NCBI GenBank assembly: GCA_964023205.1
Contig: OZ026850.1
Coordinates: forward strand, 5,001,270 to 5,065,269
Direction: 5' to 3'
Length of the DNA: 64,000 nt
Source: Lutraria lutraria
Lineage: Eukaryota > Mollusca > Bivalvia > Venerida > Mactridae
Under the pieces are notes generated by a model, which worked only from the letters and a program-made list of their open reading frames with translations, had not been told where the DNA came from and searched no databases. This document shows positions 56,701 through 64,000 of the stretch, piece after piece (positions within the stretch are counted from its first letter, which is position 1; each line of letters opens with the position of its first letter). Made by a program: the position numbers and the translations under genes.

Positions 56701-59700
56701 ACTGCAAACAGAAGGTACAGTCCAGACAAGTAAAAATCCCCAAAAGTGAAACCTGGCTCTTACGCTCGACACATCCTCACATTATGGAGAACATTTGTGC
56801 CAAGTAATTTCGAAATCCTTCAATGCGTACAGGAAAAAACATTGACCTTAGAGCTATTGACCTGAGTCTTAAGCGTGACTCACTGTCTCAATGTGTTTGG
56901 CAATAAGTTATTTTCAGGTAACATGTATGTTTATACATAAGGGAGATACAGTCTGGACAAGGTCTATGATACTCTTTTTCACCTCTAAGTGTGACCCTGA
57001 GCTTTGAGCAACATACCTGGGGTTGTGCGCTACTCACCGTCTCATGGTGTTTAACTAGTATGCTTAGTTATTATCAAATATGCCAATGCATTAGGGAGAT
57101 ACAGCCAGGACTAGGAAATCCGGCGGACTCACTCACTCGTACAAACACACACGCAACTGCCATTGTGGTGGCTGCTAGCGGGCTCGTAAGACATAGTATA
57201 AATTAATTAAATTAATAGTGCACGTAAAAAAAGCTTTAGACTTGCCCCAAATAAACAATATGAATTTCTTCGAGTATGAATTGTTCGTGTCAATAATAAT
57301 TCCTTTCAGGTATGATAACTTGCATGGACGAAGCTGTTGGCAATATAACAGACGCTTTTAAAAGAAAAGATCTATGGCGTGATACTGTGATGATATATAC
57401 ATCAGGTAACTTTTTACGACACTTGGAAACCTAATGTAATTTTTATTTACCACTGGGTTAGATTAGGCAGTCAAATATATCTAATCGGATGGAGTACGCT
57501 TTAATTATTTAGATTTTAGGACTTCAGCTTAACCATATTTATGACAAATAAGCCAAATATCAGCAGCTAAGAGACAAGATGCCAATCTAATCTAGAATGG
57601 TGTCCTGGTAAAGAACTCTGTGACAAACACTTATTGCCTTAAGCTATAATTCCTCTATACCTTTGATTGTCTTTGACTTGACTGCACTTGAATAACATCT
57701 AATTATGAAAACAATTCAATATTTGTGTTACGAATGAGTTACATACGTGAGTACACCATGTATACCGTGTTTAGAAACAACATTCGAATGGGTTGTTATA
57801 AATAGATTTGTTGATTGTTCTACGTTGTTTCTACTCTAAGGCCAAGTTCTAGATTCCCTGATATGGTACATTGCATGAAGTCTTAGTACTAACTAGTGCA
57901 TGATTTACTCAGGGATACCATAATTAGTATGTTTATACAACAAATCTTTAACAGACAACGGAGCTATTGGGAAATTGCAACACGCTAATTATCCACTCCG
58001 AGGACACAAGGGTGGTTTATTTGAAGGTGGTATCAAGGTACCAGGTTTTGTTCACAGTGATCTACTACATGACAATGTGAAAGGGACCATCTCAAAAGAA
58101 TTGCTGCATGTGACCGACTGGTTTCCAACTTTGGTTGGCCTTGGTCAAGGAAATCTTAACAATACTAAACAACTTTATGGACACGATGTTCAGAAAACTA
58201 TTTTGTAAGTGAATCATTCAACTTTTTGTTGCTTTATATATGTTTTTTCAACACAGCTAATCAAAAGTAACCGGTAAATCCGACAAACGAACGGTTAATC
58301 GATTAAGTTGACATTCCTATTAGAGACACTACAATTCAAGATTTGACGCTCTTGTAGGATTTTAATTTTCCGAGGCCATTTCGTAAATATTCCAATTTCC
58401 GACTACTTAGTATATCGGAACAACAGCAGTGACTTCACTGCCAATTCGATACGTATTTTTGTAAGTTAGAGAGCTTGCTATTCCAGTTCAGAGTAATGAT
58501 TTGATATAACATTAGATGGTGGTTAAAGAGAAATTATTTCTGCGTAAATTAAAGAAACAATAGCCAAAGTCCCTCTCACAAAATATTAACATATCATTGT
58601 TTGTATGCTCGTTATAAATTCGAAATCTGTCACACAAAAGACAATATTCAAACCAGTATGATAATTTTGTTGTTATCTATTCATTATCGTCCTTTTTATT
58701 GTCGACCACTATAAAAACCAATGAATTCTTGGCTTAAGGTATCTAGCTTGGATGTCATGTCAAATCAAGTTTCGCCAATTTATATATTTACAAACTAAAC
58801 CATAATTATATACTAAAATAAACCAACTGTAAACTGCATTGCAAGTAATTTGAAACAAAAATTACATTTGATTGGTCTTCTATAAACCAATATCGCACGT
58901 AATTTTTACAAAATTTTGAACAACGATAACTACTCTGTATATAGGAATATAATACAACAAGTAGCCTTCAAATCACTATGAATATATAACGCAGGGAACG
59001 TGTCTCAGTTTTCTGATAACGTCCACCGTTCGTTAGATACTTGACTTTAAAGAAATATCGTACACAGAACCCCGCTGTTTATTACGTAATACTGCATAGA
59101 TAAAAAATGAAAACAAGTATCAAAATTCCGAGGAATGATTCCCTAAATTAACATTTCCGCTACAAAATACCGAAAACCGCTTTGAAATCTGTCATCATAT
59201 AACACGGCAATGTTAATTAAAAAATGACACCTTCTGTGATTTTTAAGCTGAAGTGTCGGATCATTGTCGTCTCATGAAATCAACGAATTTGGCCCACCCC
59301 ATTCAATTTTGATAGCCAATCAAAATCGCTTATGTTTACGATTCAATAATTGAAACCACGCCCAGGTTTGATGTCTAGTAAGAAGTTTTATAACAATGTT
59401 TTTGTCATTAATGAATTAATATCGTACCAATACAATGCACATTACGTTAGAAATTTTTAACGCTGATAAGGAAAAGTCGATAAAGGGGTGCAGTATTTAT
59501 CGCAATAAAACACCATTTATTGAGCGTTCGGTTAGAATTTTGTGTTGCTTGGTATTAAAATATGATATTGAATCTTTATAAATAACGTAAAACATCATTT
59601 TACGTTATTTTAGCGATTTATGCTGGAGTTTGCACAGTGCCATTGCGCTTCTAAAATGCTGGCAAAAGGTGACAGGCAGTACATACACACCGCGTGTTCT

Positions 59701-61884
59701 GTATCCTGAAATTGTTTTTGACTTCAATTCGCAACGTACTCATGAAGTGTGACCCTCGTTTAGCACCGTACACACACTCTGTGAGAAACTAACACAGTCG
59801 TAGTATGCAAATAAAACCCGTTAATGTGCGCTTATTACACCTGCAGAACATTTCTAATGAAGATAAAATGGTTGCATAAGTATACCTTACCCAATAAGTA
59901 TAAGAAATGATACGACAAATATTTTACTGAAAAATCTTTCAAAACAAGACTGTCTACGAACATCCCTAACTTTTGAGCTTAATTCATACGTAATTGGTAC
60001 TAAGTTAACTACATACAACTGTTTCATAGTATTAAACGTTTCTACTCACCATGTTTCGTGCTTGGAATATGATATTCCAGCAAAATACTACGAAAAATGT
60101 CGTCCTTAGCTTTTCAACCACGTAATGTGTACATAACATCTGTCATTTGTCGTTGCATAACATACACATGTTTTCGATGCGAACCGCCTCTCGTGATACG
60201 TCGTTGGCCACCAGTGATGATGCTGAATCATTTCCTTTGACTTTGAATAGTATTGATTGAAATGTTTGTTTTGGGACAAGAAATGTCTTGAAATTATGCA
60301 ATCTTGTAGATGTTTAAAGAAATTTCTTATCAGGGACATGAAAGAACTTTGTGTGAAACATTGAAGCATAACTAGATAACCATGGTCATAACTAAATAAG
60401 GGGAACTTAGTTCCAATCTGGGGTTTGTTGTTATAATAAGTGTTGTCATTATAGAACAGATTGCGACATTATTGAGATACGACTAGTTTACTTCTTCTGT
60501 CTTCTTCTTTTTGTCTTAATTCACAATCCTAGTATGAATTTTATACTATCATTTAGCTTTTAATGATTCTTAATGATAATAAAAAACAAAAGTTAAAAAA
60601 TGTTTTGCCATATATATTTTTTGTATGTTATATTACTCCAGGATCTTTAAATCGCTAAAAATCCTTCGGCTGTATTCTTAAAGCCCGTGTCACAAAAGTT
60701 CAAAAACCTAAGGATTTAAAGAAGAAAAATTCTCTTTTACCACCCTTTAATGTTATGGCGTGATTTCACGCACAAACCGGCGTTTATCGTAGGAAAAAAA
60801 CTTTGTGATCACTTACCATTGACAAATTTATTCTTCATTGGAAGGATACCTAAAACACTACAATTCAATTTTAACGCTGTCGTCCGATTTCATTTCGCCG
60901 TGGCCATAACGAAATAGTAAATTCCGTACCATTTTCGTGACGTTCCGGAAAGGTAACTCTCTACGATTGGTGTGGCAACCTTTGGTTGTCAGCTGTTTCA
61001 TAATTGACGCGGATAATTCGTTGTATACTATTTTACTGTTTTGTAAATATATATGTACCTGAAAAAAAAGACACGTGTAATATATGAAAAAGTACTGTAA
61101 AATAATAATGATAGAAGTATTTTTCTTATTTCACATTATTCTTGTCTTTTGAAGTGAAGGAGAAAAAAGTCCACGAACAGAAATCCTACATGATATAAAC
61201 GTACACAGTATGTCTAGAGGCGATGTACTGTTCAACGACACATTTGATACACGTATCAAAGCTGCTCTTCGTATTAGGGACTGGAAACTACTGACAGGAT
61301 ATCCTGGTATTCCAATTATATCCCGTTTTCTTGCATGTGTGGCTATTAGTTTTTGTCGCTGATTTACTAGGAAATGTAACGAAATCATCCATATGAAGCT
61401 GACTGTATGTTCTCCGGATAACACATTTTCGAATATATTGATACTGCAAACTTAGTTTACTCTATCTTTGAATAAAATGTTTATCAGCATGAAGAAGCAA
61501 TTTTATAATATACATTTATCGAAAGCGATAGTTAATGTTTTCAAAAAATGTTAATCGCCTGTCAAGTTATTTCTGTAGGTTGAACACAAAGTCCAATATT
61601 TTGATTCTAGAAATCGATCTCAAATCTCTCAGTTCTAAAGTTCTTAAACGACTTATTTGATTTCAGGACTAGACCCGAATGTTAACAAAACTCTTTGGCT
61701 TTTCAACATAAAAAACGATCCATCAGAAATGAATGATCTTTCTTCATCTCGACCTGATTTGGTGAAGACAATGTTAGACAGGTTGGAAGTCCATAGAAAA
61801 ACTATGGTACCAGGATTAGTATACAAGGTCGACAAACGTTCATTTCCGAAGTATCACGCGGGATTTTGGGAGCCATGGATGTGA
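47369..61884 (+). CDS. ARSB: Arylsulfatase B-like gene 2 (eight visible exons)
   Basis: Exons: 47369..47754, 48806..48989, 49744..49922 (or 49621..49922), 56434..56551, 57310..57405, 57955..58204, 61155..61306, 61667..61884. Joined they give 527 residues, or 568 with the upstream exon-3 acceptor, without stops. The active-site elements are those of gene 1: 'ITDDQGY', 'CTPTRGQ', 'GKWHIG', 'APHGPHQVP', 'DNGAIG', '[12 protein letters not shown]'. N-terminal hydrophobic stretch '[12 protein letters not shown]'. Expected to be a sulfatase that needs formylglycine conversion of its Cys. Differs from gene 1 mainly in the N-terminal tail and last two exons. Start exon not found. Confidence 0.92.
48806..48989 (+). 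CDS. Gene 2, visible exon 2 (GKWH)
   Basis: 184 nt, phases as gene 1. '[20 protein letters not shown]', 'NLVGKWHIG', '[12 protein letters not shown]'. Donor GGTAATT, weaker than gene 1's. Confidence 0.93.
49215..49350 (+). repeat. 'ACCGCCTTGG' repeat, copy in gene 2 intron 2
   Basis: TCTCACGGAGGGTACCGCCT and TGGAACGGTTTGACGCAAA; paralogous to 36110..36300. Confidence 0.5.
49621..49866 (+). repeat. Partial tandem duplication, 123-nt unit
   Basis: 49621..49743 and 49744..49866 are related units. The matching start covers GTATATACTCCGGA.ATTCTG, CATTATAATTAC and TCTTCATCTGG. The end of unit 1 (ATTCGCATGAATTTATATAT.. ATTGGACAATGATAAATTCAG region) matches the intron just before exon 3 in gene 1, so the duplicated piece spanned the intron-exon border. 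Confidence 0.8.
49621..49922 (+). CDS. Gene 2, visible exon 3 with duplicated acceptor
   Basis: Two tandem acceptors exist: TATATTCAG|GTATATACTCC (exon from 49621) and AAATTCAG|GTATATACTCC (exon from 49744). Using 49744 gives 179 nt as in gene 1. Using 49621 adds exactly 123 nt, 41 codons without a stop, which repeat '[17 protein letters not shown]' and then read former intron sequence ('[15 protein letters not shown]'). Donor AAA|GTAAGT at 49923. Confidence 0.85.
50640..51090 (+). repeat. Interspersed repeat with AGCTCACCTG hairpin end
   Basis: Contains GGGCCAAGATTGCCCTAGAT and CGCTTACCTGAG and ends with the hairpin AGCTCACCTG-GTCAAT-CAGGTGAGCT (51061..51086) followed by AACAAAAAA. The ending is that of a common bivalve repeat; the naming is from memory and unsure. 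Confidence 0.5.
51091..52561. other. No gene seen inside the pogo-like element
   Basis: AT-rich; no coding match. May include the 3' untranslated end of LINE 4. Confidence 0.35.
52562..53810 (-). mobile_element. LINE 4, truncated, minus strand
   Basis: From about 53810 downward the minus strand reads '[20 protein letters not shown]', 'CSKAFD', '[20 protein letters not shown]', '[17 protein letters not shown]', 'VVFANSSEL', '[12 protein letters not shown]' and, further on, '[16 protein letters not shown]' and '[18 protein letters not shown]'. This is the RT and C-terminal order of the LINE type also seen as LINE 1 (compare '[16 protein letters not shown]' near 13620). The 5' half and the C-terminal cysteine motif are missing. 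Confidence 0.7.
52562..53810 (-). pseudogene. LINE 4 reverse transcriptase, broken
   Basis: Longest open pieces are 53658..53386 (RT fingers/palm with the GESLSPFLF block) and 53011..52562 (C-terminal region). The YADD catalytic box itself is lost at a frameshift near 53385. Not functional. Confidence 0.7.
54001..54014 (+). repeat. Poly(G) run
   Basis: Fourteen G in a row; copy number may be uncertain. Confidence 0.8.
54914..54995 (+). repeat. Decayed hAT-like tip related to the intact hAT
   Basis: GGCTGCGGTGAGTATCCGAA with TACTAGGATACTCG resembles the first 45 bases of the hAT at 8178 (GGCTGTGGCGAGTATCCGAG, TACTCGGATAATCG). No second end or transposase nearby. Confidence 0.45.
55964..56182 (-). 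other. Antisense open frame in intron 3, shared with gene 1 (37440..37709)
   Basis: Both introns hold a minus-strand frame reading '[20 protein letters not shown]' ... '[20 protein letters not shown]' and 'KCKYCK', with a 22-codon frame-preserving length difference. The surrounding intron DNA is equally similar, so coding is not shown. No family recognised. Confidence 0.2.
56434..56551 (+). CDS. Gene 2, visible exon 4 (active-site His)
   Basis: 118 nt. '[20 protein letters not shown]'; differs from gene 1 by one Ala-to-Gly change in the APHxPHQ motif. Confidence 0.93.
56573..57200 (+). repeat. Degenerate tandem repeat in gene 2 intron 4
   Basis: Paralogous to 38095..38750 with near identity and a few small indels (for example about 30 bases missing after AGGAAAAAACATTGACC). 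Confidence 0.5.
57310..57405 (+). CDS. Gene 2, visible exon 5
   Basis: 96 nt, apparently identical in sequence to the gene 1 exon. Confidence 0.93.
57955..58204 (+). CDS. Gene 2, visible exon 6 (Asp-Asn, Lys)
   Basis: 250 nt. '[20 protein letters not shown]' then '[12 protein letters not shown]'; differs from gene 1 at only a few residues (KL for SI, G for S). Confidence 0.93.
58250..58320 (-). repeat. hAT-like element end in gene 2 intron 6
   Basis: Paralogue of 39820..39880, here AGGAATGTCAACTTAATCGA on the minus strand. Confidence 0.4.
59610..61154. other. Extra sequence in gene 2 intron 6, no gene seen
   Basis: The intron matches gene 1 up to TTTTACGTTATTTTAGCGAT (about 59618), then departs. 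TTTAGCGATTTA there and TAAATCGCTAAAA near 60650 are inverted and may bound a roughly 1.04 kb insertion. The minus frame at 60369..60106 has no recognisable match. Confidence 0.4.
61155..61306 (+). CDS. Gene 2, visible exon 7
   Basis: 152 nt, phase 2 to 1. '[16 protein letters not shown]', '[20 protein letters not shown]', 'LLTGYPG'. The acceptor TTTTGAAG is unusual (GAAG rather than CAG); gene 1 likewise uses ACAAAAG. Confidence 0.88.
61667..61884 (+). CDS. Gene 2, last exon
   Basis: 218 nt ending TGA. '[20 protein letters not shown]', '[15 protein letters not shown]', 'FWEPWM'. Five residues shorter than gene 1 before LWLF. Confidence 0.93.
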
Positions 61885-64000
61885 AATTAAAATATTTGTT
61901 TAGATCGTCATCATGGAACAAGTTTGTTTGGGAGGAATGCGGTTTCTGTATAACTAACACTGTGCGTTTTTCAATTTGTCCAAGATAAATTATCAAAGAA
62001 ATATCTATGAATTACACAGGAAGGTTGATACTTTTTATTCTTCGTTCGTTGTTTGTTCGTACACTTTATCAACATTGCATCTTAATACTAAACATGGCAT
62101 AACTTATTTTGCTTCTCATATTTTGACGTGTTTTTTTCGCTCACCATTAGCACTTCACGATTACTTTGTCAGCTCTGTGTATTGTGTGCCGCGTGTCGTC
62201 AACTATTTTTGTTCAAAATGATATCTTTGAAACCACGGACCCTATTACAGATAAACTTGCAGAAACTATCGCAAGATGGTCCTCTGCTAGGAGATAGTAC
62301 TTAAATGATACTCATGTGGTCAAAACTGGCCTATGAAAAACAATGTTCTACAAACAATATGTTCCTAAATATTTGATTTCATAGCATAGTATTTAGGTCC
62401 TCTATATGCATTATTCAAGTAATTACGCATGGTCTAATTGGTCTCGCCCCGGGAGGTCACACTTTTACTTAAATTATATAGGGAAACACTTTTGACAGCC
62501 AATATGAAATCGTTACTCGTGGACTACGGTCCAATTATTAAAAAACTGTATGTCTATCAAGAGTTTTAATGAAGAATTATTGTCAAATACTAGTACATTT
62601 TGTAGTACCATATCGTACCATACACAACACATTATGTAATGCACAACACGTCAGACACGACGCTTATATCTACATTGTATTTATCTTTCTTCCTTTAATC
62701 TGATAATGGAAATATTACGATGCAGTTATTACTTTTATGGAATTCTTACTACATGTTTGTATTTATTTGTATTTTGTATTTATTTATTGATTTGAGGTAC
62801 CTAGACGCCCTGACCACAAAGATATTATATATCATGATTAATATTTTTACGGCTTAGGTGTTCAAAGCTAACCAATGTCAAAGGAACAATCATTATTCAT
62901 ACTTTTTCTTTCATATTAATTAAAGTTTTGTAATTATCAGAATAGAGTTTTACATGCTATTTGCGATTTTCATAACATGATAAGTATCAAAATTATTGTC
63001 TTTAAATGTCGAATTCAATTCTAAAAACACATTTGGATTTAATGAATTTAATTACTTGTTTATATAGTAGTAGAATGTTGTGCAAACGCACTGTGTATTC
63101 TTAAATTTCTATTTCACATTTGTACTTCATTCTCGTATGAAAGTTTGAATATCATATATAAGTCAAAACTTAAATGGCTCAAACACATTATTCAGGTACT
63201 CGCTCAATATCAAAAAACAGTTTTCTGTAATTGTTTGTTTTGTGTTAATGGACCGAAGGAAAATATCTAAACAATTCACGAGCATTCACTGCATACAACA
63301 CCGTTTACCGTGGGATCTTATAAATGTTTCTCAAATATGTTTATACCATAAAACTGGCATTGTCTAGATATCGTTTGATAGATAGCTTTCTAGATTCTTT
63401 ATTATATTTAAGTACAGATTTTGAATTTTGTTAGTATGATAGCCTATGTTGACAAATAGAAAAATATCAAAGTTTCGAGAAAGTACGTCTGTTATCTTTT
63501 TAGCTTCGAAAAAATGGGCAACTCTTATCAACTTTAATGCCTAATGGGACACTAATTCAGCATCATAAATTGCCACAGATTTTAAAGAATTTCACGATAA
63601 ATCTTTTTCTGTTATTGAAATTTGTATATGTTATAAGGGATCCCAAAATCTGTCAACTCCATTTTCAAATTATGATTTGGATAATAGAAAAACAAAAGCA
63701 AAGAAAACGATGACGACAATGATTGAGGAATATTGTCCGCTGATATTTTTCACAGAACTGAAGATCCTGAGTCAGCGGTAAGAATTGATTAAAATTGGTA
63801 TTTTCTGACTATTATATTTTCGAACTTCTTTTTATGGTCTTAGTGTAAGTACAAACTAAGTGAGCACCCACCTCCGGGCGTAAAACTCGAAATAAACAAA
63901 CAAATAAAAGTGTTTTGTTGACATAATCATTTGGCAATGCCTTATATAAAACATCAGTCGTGAAAGCAATACCATCGAGAGGAATCAGAGTGGAGAAACT
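61885..64000. other. 3' flank of gene 2; no further gene seen
   Basis: 61885..62420 is similar to the gene 1 3' flank (42977..43420), so the duplicated unit runs past the gene. Decayed relatives of the intron-7 repeat ('ggtctcgccccgggaggtcac') lie around 62220..62490. Beyond that, AT-rich DNA without supported features. Confidence 0.5.

Noticed and set aside
60106..60369. 87-codon minus-strand frame in gene 2 intron 6
   Set aside because: No recognisable motif; lies in sequence absent from the gene 1 intron and is probably part of an insertion.
63930..64000. GAAAGCAATACCATCGAGAG resembling the relic exon at 43450
   Set aside because: Too short and cut by the window edge; similarity to GAAAGCAATACGAACGAGGG may be chance.
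1..64000. CRISPR arrays, operons, tRNA or rRNA genes
   Set aside because: None seen; the minisatellite at 46579..46873 has no spacer-repeat regularity, and no cloverleaf with proper A and B boxes was found by eye.

Overview
The window reads as nuclear DNA of a marine invertebrate, most likely a bivalve mollusc. It is AT-rich, has split genes with GT-AG introns, and is crowded with decayed transposable elements. Several interspersed repeats have the look of bivalve repeats, for example an element ending in an AGCTCACCTG...CAGGTGAGCT hairpin and a 'TATACCCCC...GGGGGTATTTTAAGTCACTCTGT' element. The species is inference; no marker gene fixes it.

The host genes are two tandem, same-strand copies of an arylsulfatase B-like sulfatase, gene 1 (visible exons 21431..42976) and gene 2 (47369..61884). 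Each has eight recognisable exons with matching phases, and lengths that match exactly in the first six. Both keep the family's active-site elements: an Asp-Asp pair, the CTPTR sulfatase signature whose Cys becomes formylglycine, GKWH, a histidine in APHxPHQVP, and DNG. The exon carrying the initiator Met was not found for either copy. The copies differ mainly by insertions. Gene 1 has a 13.2 kb intron 1 packed with transposons, where gene 2 has 1.05 kb. Gene 2 has a 5.2 kb pogo-like insertion in intron 3, where gene 1 shows the empty site. Gene 2 also carries an in-frame 123-nt tandem duplication of the start of exon 3, including its 3' splice site. A relic third copy of the first visible exon lies near 43.45 kb.

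Layout: 0.4-1.7 kb, DIRS-like retroelement remnant on the minus strand. 4.1-14.96 kb, a TIR element (called AB here) holding a decayed non-LTR retrotransposon, which holds an apparently complete hAT transposon (8178..12015, 8-bp target duplication). 16.3-18.7 kb, three fold-back elements, one a palindromic Tc1-like element with a transposase fragment at its centre. 19.6-21.3 kb, a second LINE on the minus strand, just before gene 1. 21.8-35.0 kb, gene 1 intron 1, with a third LINE, two inverted copies of element C, an inverted copy of AB, a rearranged DIRS-like element and a piggyBac-like fold-back. 35-43 kb, rest of gene 1. 43-47.3 kb, intergenic with relic exon and minisatellite. 47.4-61.9 kb, gene 2. 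61.9-64 kb, no gene seen.

Only the two sulfatases and the hAT transposase look intact; every other coding stretch is broken. Arylsulfatases of this family hydrolyse sulfate esters, classically of dermatan and chondroitin sulfate in the lysosome; whether these two copies keep that substrate or location cannot be read from the DNA.
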